Below are positions 34,362-47,906 of a DNA stretch of 64,000 bases, piece after piece. Origin of the DNA: Azadirachta indica (taxonomy: Eukaryota; Streptophyta; Magnoliopsida; Sapindales; Meliaceae); contig CM040447.1 in assembly GCA_022749755.1 (NCBI GenBank), positions 1,544,033 through 1,608,032 on the forward strand. The letters are read 5' to 3'. The stretch's first letter is position 1; each line of letters begins with the position of its first letter. Both the position numbers and the translations under genes were made by a program. Below the pieces are notes generated by a model, which saw only the letters and a list, made by a program, of their open reading frames with translations, made no database searches and was not told the DNA's origin.

Positions 34362-36771
34362 ATGGCCTCTTCTTCTCAAAAAACGCAGAAAATACAGAAC
34401 CCATTAGAGGAAGTAACAAGCGACCTGGGAAAAGAAGAAAGAGGTATAGATTGGCTTGAGCTAGGGTTAGGATTAGGGTTAGGGTTTGGGTTTAGCAATA
34501 ATGGGTATAAGAACCGCCAAAAGGATGAAAAATCACACCCAGTTTCAGTTTCTAGCACTCCATTAGCATCCCAACCTTCAACATTCTTTATCCACCACCA
34601 GAGTCACCTTCATCAGCAAATAGAGGTGGGTTTAGGGTCAGGGTTTGATTATAAAGGTGTCAGGCCATCTAGTAATAATAACAACAGGCTGTTGCAAGAT
34701 CTTCATCATCATCAAGATTACGATCGTGATTTGCCATTATTTCAATGGCAAATGCATATGTTCAATGATTCAAATGATTACTCAACAAGCAGAAGACCCC
34801 ACCCTGGTTTTTGGTTTACACTTATCTCCTCTACCAACCGGTGAGCAAATGTTATAAATTAACACACTATTTGGGTTAATCCTCATTTATCCCATTAATT
34901 ATATCAGTAATTTCTCTCCTTTTCTTTTCAAATTTTTTGGGTTGATTTTCTTTCCCTTTTTCTCTAGATCTCTTTGTTTCTTGGGTCTTTCCCCTCTTTC
35001 TTTGCCCTTATCTAGATAATTATATTTTTGTTGGTTACTAAAATAGCCATCATTGTATTAGTGTTAATCACATAATTAAGCTGCAGGGATGGAGAAGCAG
35101 CACTGCCTCAAATACCGAAGGCGTATATTAGAGTGAAGTAAGTGGTGCACGTTAGATGATCATCAATATTACTAAGGATTACATGATTGTATCATTTCAG
35201 TCTTTTTCGTATACTTTCTACAAGCTAATGATGTTGTTCAGTGAGAAAAAAAAAAGCTGACGTTGCTGTTTTTTTTGGGTTTTGGTGTTATCCTTTTATT
35301 ATTTGTTTTGTTAATAGAGACGAGAACATGACTGTTTTCACTGTTAAAAAGTACCTGGTTGCAAAGCTTGGTCTCTCCAACGAAGCTGAGGTAATTAATT
35401 ACTACTCTCTGTCTCTCTCTCTCTCTCTCTGTCTCTCCTTGCATGAAAGTGATCATTTGTAATTGTTTTGTAATTAGTCAGATGACAAATCACGTTCCAT
35501 TTAACAGCACTCTTATTATAAATCAAATCAACTGGCAATTGCAATTTGCAAATCTAGTTCTGTTTGAAATTCTAGGGTTTTGAATAATCTCATGAAATTC
35601 TTCTAATGAAGTTAATTATGTAGTTTGGACCAAACTTAGATGAAAATTTTATCTGCATAAATGATTTCTTGGTACATAAAATGTAATTTTTTTTTTTTTT
35701 GCCTTTCAATGATAATAAAAAATCCCCAACTACACAAAATGTCCTATGTGAATTATTAATGACAAAATACATTGTATTATTATCGTTGGAAGACTATCCA
35801 GTAACAAATAACATGACATAAACAAACATCACTACATGCTTATAATAATTACTGAGCTCTTACTCTATAAATTAGTGATAGTCATAAACACGTCACATAA
35901 ATAAGAATTTATTTTCGATTATTGAGTATATTTAAGGATTAAAATATATTTATAAAAAAATACGACAATATGTGACCTTTTTTCAAGAAAAATATTTCAA
36001 AATCTTTCATCATACCGAAACAACTCTATCACTTACATTACTTTTATCCAGGGTGTGAATTTAAGGTGCTAGTGCTAATAACAATTCTAGTGGTCATAAT
36101 TACTTTGCACAATCATGTCTCTTCATAATTGTTTTATATATTATTGTTCTCTTGAGAAGACATAATTAATCCTTGCTATATTATAGACTGCTAAGGGCTA
36201 ATCGGTCCTGCTAATTCTACTTTTTTTTTCTTGAGAAAGAAGAAATGAAAGGTTAGTGGGTACCCAATTGTCTCATTAGTTTCATTGGTATCATAATTGC
36301 TGCATTAATTTGGCAGTAACACTGCTTCTATTAGGTTCTGCTAGATTCTATCAGTCTCCCAGTAGCTATTATCATTATGTATAATCACATAAAATATCCC
36401 TCCTCCTATAAGCAATAAAATATGTGTTACACTTGACCAAATAGCATTTACAGTTATTGTATAGCACAATAAACTATCTACAGTTATAATCCTTCACTTC
36501 TACATGGTCGTTAGATTAAATTTCAATGTTTGTAATATAACTTGTTATATGTAAATGTCATACATAATCGATAATATTTGTTGTGTGATATTGACAACAG
36601 ATTGATATATCATGCATGGGGCAGAAGCTGTTGCAAACACAAACATTGAAGCAAGTGAGAGATGCTGTTTGGTTTCCCAGATTGATACATTCTGTAAATT
36701 CATCAACTCTTTTGTTCAGAAACTCACAGCAAATGTCTATGCCATTGCATTATGGAAGAAGATGCCTCTAG
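34362..36771 (+). CDS. LAX PANICLE 2-like protein with C-terminal RAWUL domain, four exons
   Basis: Exons are 34362-34840, 35087-35137, 35318-35390 and 36601-36771. All introns have GT...AG ends, the frame is kept across every junction, and the product is 257 residues ending at TAG 36769-36771. The N-terminal exon encodes a low-complexity region with WLELGLGLGLGFGF (about residues 27-40) and His- and Asn-rich stretches. The last three exons encode a ubiquitin-like RAWUL-type domain (about residues 163-245), with LPQIPKAYIRVK, MTVFTVKKYLVAKLGLS, ISCMGQKLLQTQTLKQVRDAVW and a LHYGRRCL end. RAWUL domains mediate protein contacts in Polycomb RING proteins and in LAX2-like nuclear proteins. LAX2 of rice acts in axillary meristem formation. 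There is no RING finger here, which favours LAX2-like over BMI1/DRIP. No lesion is visible. Intron 3 is 1210 bp. The role in this plant is inferred only from homology. Confidence 0.82.
35405..35438 (+). repeat. CT microsatellite in intron 3 of the LAX2-like gene
   Basis: A run of ct dinucleotides with a few tgt interruptions, 15 bases inside the third intron. Confidence 0.8.
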
Positions 36772-37806
36772 ATTCTACTAAACTTCGCTAATTGTGAAGT
36801 ATTAGTTAATTATAATTTGTAGAATATGTTAGAATTGAATGTGCTTCATCAAGCAATGTCTAAATGTATATACACATTGCTACCTTTTAACTTTTGCTCA
36901 TCTGTATAATGTTTGATGTAGAACATATCCCAGTACTGTATGCAACATGTGTGAATTTGGCTATTATATAGGGAAAATTTCATTTTGGTCCCTATTATGT
37001 GAGGAAATATACACTTTTGTCACTTCTCTTAGTTTATTTTAAAAACTTCCTAATGTTTTAGGAAATATTTCACTTTGGTCTTTAATTATAATATAATATA
37101 TGATTAAATGAACTGATACATTTAACGGAATTGATAGAGAGAGTAATGAGATTTTGGTTGAAAGAATAGATTCAAGTTGATTAAAAATTGCAGGGACTTG
37201 ATTGAGATAAATTATAAATTATTATCTCAAGTTTCCAAATCTAGTGTGGTGGGTAACAATTGTCCAAATCCAATATCGATACACAAGTAAAGATGTAATA
37301 ACGTCTATGTAAATTTGATATAAACTCTATAGAGATCTGATTGTACATAATGATGCCCAAAATAAAAAAATAACATTCTTTCAATTTTTCTCTCGCATTT
37401 CCGGCAAACAAAATCTGACTTGAGCAAGAAAACTTTTGGAAGCTCCATTGTAGCAAATCTTGGAACTTGCAGTAAACATAAAAGATAATTAACATCTATT
37501 ATTAAGTGATGTGATATTTTAGTTATAATATATTATTTATTTATATTAGTTTTTATTTTAGTGGACCAAGAAGAAGGTGTATTGTGGGCCAAAATTATGG
37601 CCTAAAATATGTATCATTAAAAGGTCCAAATAATGCTTAATTTATTTTCGGAATCAGAACCAAGGTGAAATAAGAAATTCTCCGAGGGTTTTGATTAGAA
37701 TACAACTCTTTGAGCCACAAGAAAAATTCTATTTATAAGTAGTTAAATGGGAATTACGAAAACAACTCATGAAAGATGATGATTAAAAAATTATGGAATA
37801 TATGAT
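36772..37806. other. Downstream region of the LAX2-like gene
   Basis: It probably starts with the gene's 3' UTR. Beyond about 36960 the phrases 'gggaaaatttcattttggtccctatt' and 'ggaaatatttcactttggtcttta' (36972 and 37062) repeat a motif common at ends of plant DNA transposons, but I found no matching opposite end. No gene is supported. Confidence 0.4.
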
Positions 37807-38115
37807 TTGAAGCACTTTATGATTTCTACTTATAATGGTTTGAGATTGATGATTATATTCAAAGAACGGAAGGAAGAACAGTTTTTACGGACTTTTGAGA
37901 TTATTGATCATCCTTTATATGAGCTTAATCTTGATAAACTCCAGCAAATCCAACACTGGCGTAGTTTTGAGCTCATTCAGAAATTCATTCCAGTTCTCGG
38001 TCAAGTTGCTCGTAATGTGATTTTTCTTGACAAAAACAGTCGAAATTGTTACAAGTCCATGCTTTATGAACATTATCAAACACTTGTGGCATTGATTTCA
38101 TTTACTGCACTATGA
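37807..38115 (+). pseudogene. Unrecognised 102-codon open frame, possible gene fragment
   Basis: An ATG-to-stop frame contains a soluble-looking segment with HWRSFELIQKFIPVLGQ, VIFLDKNSR and CYKSMLYEHYQTLVALISF. The amino-acid mix (Trp, His, Cys, balanced charges) is unlike random AT-rich DNA and suggests a real protein fragment. I do not recognise it. No neighbouring exon or start context could be found, so it may be a relic of a host gene or a transposon. Confidence 0.35.
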
Positions 38116-38178
38116 AAATCATGCTTATTATATCCATACGTTCTTTAAATTGCTCTAAAAGTAGATCTGTCTGTCTTT

Positions 38179-38300
38179 TTCATCATCCAAATAGATGCAC
38201 GCTGGTAATAGAAAGATGCCACCCAAAATAACAGTTGAAAGCAGCACACCTCCAAACAATGTCTTCAAATAGGCTCCATCCAACCCAACAAACCTTCTGG
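38179..38300 (-). pseudogene. Fragment of a Mutator-like (MULE) transposase
   Basis: On the minus strand one frame reads RRFVGLDGAYLKTLFGG followed by VLLSTVILGG. This is the pattern around the first catalytic Asp of MURA-type transposases (FIGLDGxFLKGxxGGQLL). Only about 40 codons remain and no inverted repeats were found around it. Confidence 0.55.
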
Positions 38301-40370
38301 ACCCTTAAAAATGTACGTAAAATTAAAAATTGTACTTTATGACGTATTTAAATCCATTACTTAGCTAGTAAACATCTACATATTTACTATTTACATGGGG
38401 TATTTTGATCTGTAACCTTACTTTACAAATTAGTATATATGATAAGTTATAATAAATAAGTTATAAAAGAAATTTTGAAACTGATTATAAGGCAGGTAAC
38501 TTTTGTAATTGACTTCAATTTTGGTCGGACCTCTTCAAATATTAAGATAAAGTCAATCTTTGTAAAATTAAAATTATTCCAATATAAGTAAAAAAAATTA
38601 AAATGAATAACATATTCATACTAATAACTCCGCGCATCATTTTAAATCTAAAATTTAAAATTATATGCATAATAGTAATTTTCAATCCAATTCAATATTT
38701 TACATACAAAACTATTAACTATAAAAATTGATCCCACTATTATTACTCAAGCTCGAAATAATTATGAAAGCATTAAACATGCCTCAAATTATCCTAACTA
38801 TGCCAAGAGCAATTAGAATAAATTGTAAACATAATAAATACTTAATAAAAAAAATATCAAAAAAAATATATTTTAGTTATAAAGTAATCAAACTATATAT
38901 TTTATACTGGTAAAAAATGAATATCTAAACAACACAATTATAGACAAAATTAACATACAGCAATTAAATTTCAATCATTATTTAAATATTTAATCAATTT
39001 CCTTTTGAGTGAATTGAATTACATTAATGGTTAAAAGTATTTAAGCAAACAATTTTTTTATTTAATTTTTTAATCATTTTATAGTAAAGTTATATATACA
39101 AGCTACTCCAATACAGTGTTATACACACCCACTTATATTCAGCGCACTAAACTAACCCGTATAGGCAGTATATTTTTTGGTATAAATATTATGCTTATTA
39201 TTTATTTCTAATATTTGAATATAAGGTCCATTTCATATAATTTTTTAAATAAATTTTTTTATCAATAAAACTTTAAAACTTTTGACAAAAATTTATTAAT
39301 TATTTAATTGTTTTGAATAACATTTAAAAAAAATTAAATAATTATTTTAATAAACAAATTTTTAATAATTTAATTTTAAAAAAAAGTGAAATCTTAAAAT
39401 AAAATAACAATATTTTAGACAATTTTAAAAAATTTTAAAAATTTTACAATTACATTTTAATTTTATTCTAATAAAAAAAAATTATTTTTTTAATTCTCAA
39501 CAGTCTATCAACCAAACTACATCCAAAAATTAAAAAAAATTTTAGCCTTAACAAAATCCTTTTAAATAATATAAAAAGCCAAACCAAATCCATACCTATA
39601 CGTTTGATTTCCCGTATCAAATCCTTATTTGGTCCTCTTTATCGTGGCAATAGATATAATTCACAAGAATAACTTTCAATTACTACTTAAAATTTATTTT
39701 TAACGTTAAATTGGAAAACACAAACACTTAATAAATTATCATTTTCAATGCTTATTTTAAAAATAATAATAATAATAATAAGTGGACTGTCTTTTAATAA
39801 ATTATCAGTGGACATTATTCAAATCTAAAGACATTATAACAACGTGTCCTTTTATATGATTGATGGAACATTTTATTAAAGCTTATTTAAACAGAGTAAG
39901 TATTTCAAAATTATAAGAGTAAAAAATTAATAAATATGATTTGCTAAAGTTTAAATAACACGTAATGATTTCATTTTAATACAAAGCTAATTTTAAAATT
40001 TTCATAAAAAGTACTTTTAGTAATTTCAGTAATATACTTTGGGTGGTTTCTAGGAATCAATACAAAATCATATTCTTTATAAAGTTATTATTTAACAATC
40101 GCTTTTAAGAAAAAAAGAATTCCTAGACATAATTTGAGGACTAGATTGTCCAATAATTGATTATTTGACACCTAACTTTTTAGAAAAAATTACTCGTGTT
40201 TTTACCTGTATTTAACATCTAATGATCTCATTTTAGAGTAATGGTTGCCCAAAATCGAAGCACTTCAATTCTAAACATATTCTTCTATAACTGTCAAGGA
40301 TTCAAAACTAAGAAGCAACAGCCCCCAACATAAGCTTAATCACAAACATATACATAAGCTGCATTGTAAG
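38301..40370. other. Very AT-rich intergenic DNA
   Basis: Long stretches of A and T with no credible coding frame. An AAT microsatellite is at about 39760-39780. Confidence 0.5.
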
Positions 40371-40737
40371 TTTATGTGTATAAAACAGAACGAAAGGCAC
40401 CAAGTAGCTTCAAAATGGCACCCAGGGAGAATTTGTAGAACCAAAAACAGCCATAGACCAAGAGATGTCAGCAATAAGAGCAGTTCAGAATGTCAAGCTT
40501 CACAAAATCTTGACCACAACTGTAACTCCTTAATCCCGAGCCACATGTATCTTCGCCAAAGAGATCTACTTCATCAGAAATACATATTTCCCAGAAAAAA
40601 AATTGGTCCAGCTAAAATTGGTTGCTTGTGAATCTACTTATCATAAGTGCGGACATACTATCAACCCAAGCAACCAATGAACAATAATTACATCCATCCA
40701 TCCATCCATCCATCCAAGCTGAGGCTTATAGGCTTGA

Positions 40738-40780
<43 letters not shown>

Positions 40781-43700
40781 ATCCACACACATATATCGGT
40801 GTGTTCGTGCATATGTTGATTAATTTCAAGTCTAAAATTCTATTATAATTAATTCAGCTGGAATCTCAGTTTGCTTACATAATCAATAAACAAGAAATCA
40901 ATCCTATCTGAACCCATCTAATCAAATCTGTGTGCTACCAAAGAAAGGTTTTAACAGCATCAACCAGATATATACAAATAGTCTAGCATTCTAATAATTA
41001 ATGCACCAGGAATGTTAATCTGCATATATGACTTATAAACAAGAACTCCATCCAACCTGTGTGAACCGATCTAACGGAATCCCTGTGCCTATCTAATCAA
41101 ATCCCTGTGCTATTAACAAAATGTAAAGTAATTGCGTAAATTAAGGTGTTAATAGTATCATCTTTCAATTTTGCACTCGTCTCAACATGTCCCCCATGCT
41201 GAGGAGCCAGTACTCAATCAAATCTCATTTTTTGCCTTGCCATACAGCTAAAGGTCCAACTATTTTTTATCTGTCAGACAAAGCCAGAAACTAAGGCTCT
41301 AGAAATGAACCCAACAGAATTGCAGTTACACCTTGATGTTGAGACATACTTCCTTGTAAATTTTAAAACATTTAAATTCTGATATTCATCCTATCCATGA
41401 ATATATCTATCACACCAATGCATCTTCTAGATGCCATTGGAGCTTTTGATCTTCAACTTGTAAATCTACTCGACACAGTGCATCTCTGGTATTATTGGCT
41501 TTCACTTAACTTTGAAAGCAAAGTTGGAAAGGTATTTGGTAACACCAATTTTTTGTGGAACCCACCCACTTTTCTCATCTAAAGCTTCTATCTCACAATA
41601 ATTGTGGATTTAAAGTCATGACACGTTAATCCCAAACATGTGACACCTCAACCCAAACATGTCCTAGGACTGTTACAAGAAATTTTATAAAAAGAATATT
41701 CTTTTTAGATCTTCTAACTCTTTACCAGAATACTCTGCTATATGCGTTTCCTCGATGCAGCAACTTCATGAGTTTTTCCTCAAGGAAGCTAATGAAATAT
41801 AGTAAGTTCCACACACAAGAGAAACAGAAGAGCTAGAAAGTGTAAAGCTCCAAAAGTGATTTAGAAACAATAACCGAGTAATTCAAAAACAAGAATAACA
41901 ACATAAATGATAGACAATAATAGGATGCCAAAAGGTTTATATCATCTGTTTATTCTGATTAACAATTAAAAATATTTTGCAAATGGCTGAAACAAAAGTC
42001 AGCAGTATTGCCATTGATTATTCATAATCTGGAAAGCATGATCGCTCAATTATTGCACTTTATAGCGTTTCGTTGTAGCCCTTTGTTTTACAACTGCATC
42101 AAACCATCAATTCTGTAGAATTCATATATAGCAAAGTGACTTGTCCAAAGAACCAATCGTGTTTCTTCCCTTATCCATACAAGAATCTTCACTTAAATCC
42201 CATAATTCATGCAATACCATGCATGTACCATGCCTAACCTAAAATTTGTAACAAAGAACTGCAAAGTTGTAACATGTTGCTAGTTACATCATAGGAAAAA
42301 AAGAGCAACATAATAGAAAGAATTACAAAATTATGACTATATCTTGATTGAAAATTATCATAATTGCAGCTTTGTGTAGATACCACCTAACATCATTCCA
42401 CAAACCTATGTGATGTGCTAAATGAGAACTCAAAACCGTGAAACATCATGGTAATCGAGGCTTCATAAGAATATTATCAAAATTGATAAGGAGAATAAGC
42501 AAAAGGCTATAAGGCACCTAAAGCAGATGGTTCTAGTTGGTGTGATTAAGACCTGTTACGATGGAGCATACATTTGTGTTCATAAAATTCACTGTTCAAC
42601 TTTGTTTCATGAGGTTCCATAGCTCCTTTAGCAAGAAATCAAACTCAGTGGCTACATGCAAATTGAATCCACTACAAAGGACCCAAACCTCAAACTTTCA
42701 AGGACAACACAAGAAAGGGGATACTATTGGAAATGAATTAGAAGCACAAGGAAGAATCAACATCTAGAATGTATCTAAAATTACCCATGAGAATGACGTG
42801 AAGTCAATTATTTACATATCAATAAGACCCAAATCCATTAGTTAACGATGTGAGAATAGAAATAATAGAATAGACCAGCACGGACACCATGTGAAGACAA
42901 ATTTCAATGTTGTGGTCTCAATAGTACAGCGTAGATACAACAGGGTGTATACAGAGATAGCGTAATAAAAAAGCAGGAATTATAACGCCAAGGAATCGCT
43001 ATAACTATGTCTAAAATCTCGGTTCAACACTGTATACAACAACCACCCAAATTTGGGAACACCAGAATTAACATAGCATGTCTAAAGGCTAAAGAAAATA
43101 AGTCACTTCAAATAAATGTATCCAGGAAACAAATCCTCAAGCAAGTTTTTATCCGATCCAAATCAAATATAATTTACAATAATTAAAAAGAAAAAGAAAA
43201 TGATACACCACAACAAAATTTCTACAACATTCATATAAGCAGAGACAGTTCTATCTATTGAGATTGAATCAAACAAATTCGAATGGTTTAAAATCAGAAA
43301 GCAGAATTATCAAAAGGCATATAATAATCAGAATTAAATGAAATACAACAGCTTGGTAGTTGGTACCTTAAAACTCATAATCTGGGCAGGAAGAAAAGGA
43401 AACCCACAATTCGCATCATTTTTGCGCGAATGATCAGGGAACAAAGAACCAAACAGCAATAAAACAAAGATTTTGCAAAACATATAGAGAAATTTAATGA
43501 TGTTACATGGTAAAGCCAAGGTTAAATATTAAATTTAATAGAAAAATGAATTTATATGGAGAGAAACTGAAATACTGAATAGAATTCGGGATCATTGCAC
43601 GCAAAAATGATATAAATCTGATGGGTTCAACTATCAATTTACCAGACGCCTTCTTTTACATGCCGGCTGGACAACAAATGCTGTTACTTAACTGTTCCCA
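40371..43700. other. Less AT-rich region without an assignable gene
   Basis: The base composition is nearer to plant introns or UTRs than to the surrounding DNA, and several short open frames occur on both strands (for example 40374-40631, 41397-41582 and 42561-42767). None resembles a family I know. On the minus strand, a possible terminal exon-like piece ends near 40470. The region might be UTR and introns of a gene whose coding exons I cannot see, or a non-coding transcript. No exon structure can be defended. Confidence 0.3.
40691..40770. repeat. ATCC and AT microsatellites
   Basis: About seven units of catc/atcc at 40691-40717, then about 15 units of at at 40739-40768 leading into a short atgt run. 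Confidence 0.85.
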
Positions 43701-45108
43701 GATATTTATACTGTTTTCAAAAAGAAAATTAGGTTTTATTTGGTAAAAAGAATTTATAAAATTTTTGTCTTTTACTTTTCCTTTCCATAAGTGGTAGAAT
43801 AACAATTTTGTCCCTATACTTTTTGAACAAAATTATAAGAGCTTAATTTGAAGTTTTTAATCTTCAGTTGTCAAACTTTGGAAGGTAAGCCGGCAAGGTG
43901 GAAAACCAGAGAGACTGAATTGTTAAACATAAGAAGATTATGTCATAATTTATTATTTTCAAGTTTAGTAGTGAAAATGTTATTACCTTCTTGGATTATT
44001 TTCGGTTTTACTCCTATATTTATTGATAATTTTCATAAATAATTTAAAATTTTAATAAATCTTCAGCAATATCTCTACTAACAACAAATCACCGTTAAAG
44101 TTAACAAAAAATGATAAAATAATATAATTATCTTTATTGCATTTAATTTCGTGTGTGTAAATACTAAAACAACCTATGTGTATAGTTGATTATGTATTAA
44201 AAAGACAAAACTACTCCTATCATTAGTAATATATGCATATATTCTTGAAGAAATAAAATAATTATATATTTAAATTCAATTAAATATTCCCCTTTTACTT
44301 TTTCTTTATCTATGTCAGCCAAATTTTAGTTTTATGATCCTATAGATTCAAACCCTATGGATTACAACTTAATTCTTAATATATAATATATTAAAAAATA
44401 ATATGCAATACAAAATAATAATTATTATTATAATTTATATCAAATTAGAATTTTTTAAAATTAAATTAAGGTTTCTAATCATTTAAAATTAAATTAGAGA
44501 TAACAATTAACCAAATTCAAATTAACCAAAATCAAATTAATCAAAATAATTAGGGTTTCTAATACACCCAAATCAAATTAGAATTGGGAAATTTACAAAA
44601 ATACCAACTGTTCACCCCTACTTTTCTCAAATAACCACTATTCAAAATCTTTTTCAAAAATAATCGTCTCTAATTTTTGTGGACAACATTACCCTTAATG
44701 ACCCAACACAGTCGAATCCCTAATTTTGCCCAAAATCGACAATCTTCTCATTTCCAAACGGTGAAGAAAATTGAAACAAGAAATTGAAGCCATAAAAATC
44801 TTCATTCAAAATTCGAATCCTTGACAAGCGAACAAAAGCGATTGTGTAGACGATAGCACGGTGGTGCAGGTTGTTATCTTAACTGGTTGACGACGACAAC
44901 TTGTGGGGAAGAATTCGAAGAAAATTTGATGGTGACAGTATGTATTTATTCTGATTTCTCAGTTTTTAAATAAATTGAAAGCTGAATTTCTTATGAGCCT
45001 AGAAACCATGAAAGTAAATTCTTTTTCCTCTTTTGTTTCTTCTTCTTTGCTTACGGTAATTATGTGTAATATTTGCTACATTGGGTTGGTTTTTTTATTT
45101 TACTGAAA
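43701..45108. other. AT-rich DNA before the receptor-kinase fragment
   Basis: No gene is supported. At 44587-44680 the phrase 'gggaaatttacaaaaatacc' and what follows look like the end of a DNA transposon, but no inverted partner was found. A short ATG frame at 45010-45057 is rich in Ser and Phe and could be a decayed signal-peptide exon of the fragment that follows. Confidence 0.35.
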
Positions 45109-45394
45109 GCTTTAATAAGTATAAAAAAGAGCGTCGAATGATTCACATGGAGTTTTAAGCAACTGGAATGAAGATTCTACGGATCCTTGCAGTTGGGCTA
45201 TAATCACTTGTTCATCTGAAAATCTTGTTATAGGCCTGTGAGTTTCTTTTTTCTTTTTCTTTTTTTTCATTTGTTCGTTTTCAATGTTAAGCTTTACAAA
45301 AACTAAAAAAATCAGTGTCATTTGTGGGTTTCTGCAAGGGAGCTCTAAGCTAGTCTCTGGAACAATAGCAAATCTCACCAATCTTCCTCAAGTG
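45109..45394 (+). pseudogene. LRR receptor-like kinase (SERK/NIK type) N-terminal fragment
   Basis: The plus strand encodes, with one frame change, ALISIKKSV then SHGVLSNWNEDSTDPCSWAI and TCSSENLVIGL. This is the N-terminal cap (WxxDSxDPCSW) of subfamily II LRR receptor-like kinases (SERK/NIK). A GT donor follows at about 45237 (ct|gtgagt). An intron ends about 45338. A second piece, KLVSGTIANLTNLPQV, matches the first leucine-rich repeat but is one base out of frame. No transmembrane or kinase part follows. The intron position is kept, so this came from genomic DNA, not from a processed transcript. Confidence 0.75.
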
Positions 45395-47906
45395 TAAGAA
45401 AGCTTGTCATAATTTGCTTCTGTTTGTTGGGCCATTTTTGGTTTAAATATTTTGAAGAAGGCAAAGTGGGGAAAATAAATAAATTGTAGGTTTGATACTA
45501 AGTATTTTTGGAAGAATTAGATATTTGATTATACACCTAAGCTACATGAAGAAAAAAGTAATAAATTGACTTAATAGTCTAGAGAGGAGCTTTAGCTGTT
45601 AAGCTTGATAGTTTAGTTTCCTATGCTTAAGCTATTATTAAAAACACAAACCCATAAAATGATGCAAAGTTTTAGTTATTATTGGTCTGTTATGACCTAT
45701 ACGATTTGTTTTTAGTCTTCTCAAAATGAGTTTCTTGTTACATCATCAAAACTATGATCCGTGACTCTAGTAGAAAAAATATTACTTATAAGATATGCAT
45801 TTATTCATACAAAGTATTGATGTTTCTAATTTTTTATTTTTGCATTTAAAGAATCATTATTGATTATTTTCATTAATGAAATACAAATAACTTTTTGTTA
45901 GATTTACAATGCAAGTTATGAAGATCCCAAATATTTTATTGAGAAATAAAGACAAAGTAGAGACAATAAAGTATTAGGAAACAAAAAATATTTATCTATA
46001 GTGCATATTTGGCCTACTTTGAACTTTATTATGTAATGATATAATTGTTTATATATTGTTTCTTTCATACAATACGTCTAATATATATGTATATAATTTT
46101 CATCAATAGAATAATTTGAACGGTAAATTATATGTATTGTTTGACATTTGATATTTACAATTTGATTGATAATATTAAGAAAATTAGAAATTATTGTTTA
46201 AATATTGATATATTATATTCATAACCTTTAAAAAACACTACGAACGTAATATATGAAATAATTGGCATGTGTTACAAATGATAGCATTAATAAAATGCTA
46301 TAAAGATGCATTGTTTGGCTTCCCAAGCCTATAATAGTAGCATTTTCTTCTTGTTATAATTGCATATGTAATGATAAACTCATTTAAAGCAAAATTTATT
46401 GGATTTTAATCAAAGTAATATAATTACTTTTTTTTAGCGAGAAAAATTTACTGATTAGCCGTATTTCTATTAATGTACTTGCAAGTCTTCTTCAAATCTT
46501 TGTCGTATGTTGGCGTTTGGAGTGCTGAACTAATAAAGCTTATGTAATTTTCGCTTTTTCTTTTTTCTATTACCTTTAAGTAAAATTCATTACAATACTT
46601 ATTAGTGTTATCCATAAAACATTTTAAGTACTATTCGCACTACTGATTAAATTTGATTATGGAATTTAAAACAAATAGCCAAATACATGGATACGTATTT
46701 ATATTTCGTAATTTTGAGACAAATGGTTAGTGATTGGAGGTACATAGTTTGTTGATAGATTATGGAATTTTTCAACATCTCACATAGGATAATAATGATG
46801 TTAACTGCAATCATTCTTTGCATTAGTCGTATGATTCTCCAAATCAAATTAGAGGTTTGCTGCACTAAAACTATATGGGTTTTCTTAATTATAGATTTCA
46901 TGAGCACCCTTTTTTTTTTCTTCTGTCACGACTATCTCTATTTGGTTATTTCATGGATTTTGGGATTTTGCGATTATTGATGTTGGTTGGTGCTGTTAGA
47001 AATTAGTGGTTTGTTAGAAGGTGGTTGTTTTCTTGTTTAACTTCAGTTGCTAGATTTTCCCATTGTTTCTAGTGCAATTAGCTGTTAATTACTGATTTTC
47101 TTATGTATTTGCTTCCGATTACTCGATGCCAACTTTGCTAGTTTTCCTAATTATATATGTATACTTGTTTAATTTTATAATGTAATTATATATATCATGC
47201 TAGTGCCATATTTATACTTCATACTTTTAAAATATGTTTCTATGTATTAGTATTATCAATTTCTTGGGCTTTTCCAATAGTGTGAATTTTCATTACAACT
47301 CTTATGGGCTTTAATTTTTATGTATTGCTTTGCTCTCATTATAGACTATTAATAGACTATTAATTGAATGTAGAGGCATATATTGCATTGCTTTTATGTC
47401 ATGCGGTGTTCTTAAATCTCTTGAAGACATAGTGATCCTTGAAGTCTTCATCTGTTTATGTGGGATTAAACAGTGTATTACTTTGGTTTATTTACTTTTC
47501 AGCTTTATAAGGATGATGCCAGTGCCATATTTATATATTTTGTCAACATATTATTAGTTTACCAAGTTGAATGTGGCTTTTTGGTTGATGACAAGGGAGA
47601 AAACGGCGCACTTTTCCATAGATTTTAGACAGTGATAAAATCAGCAATAAAATTAGTAGAGTGTTCTTAAATAGCCTTGAAATTTGGTGAACTTATTGAC
47701 ATTTTACATATTCAGGTTTGCATGTGTTATATACTATCATTCGAAAATTTTGAAATTGATTGTGGATACAAAAGAACTATTGCAAATTAAGAGATTTGAG
47801 AATGTAATGGCAATGTTTGGTCGGAGGAATTTTTGTACTAGGGTATGCTTGAACATATGGTGTAAGGGTGTAAAGTTGAACAAATTTTTGCACATATGAA
47901 GCTTTC
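45395..47906. other. AT-rich intergenic DNA up to the assembly gap
   Basis: No coding region is supported. Open frames at 46647-46980 and 47684-47899 resemble nothing known and have the amino-acid bias of AT-rich non-coding DNA. Confidence 0.45.

Noticed and set aside
40371..43700. A minus-strand gene
   Set aside because: Composition hints at transcription, but no chain of exons with sound splice sites or a known domain could be built.
44587..47900. A Pack-MULE carrying the receptor-kinase fragment
   Set aside because: A transposon-like left end is visible at 44587, but no inverted partner was found to the right.
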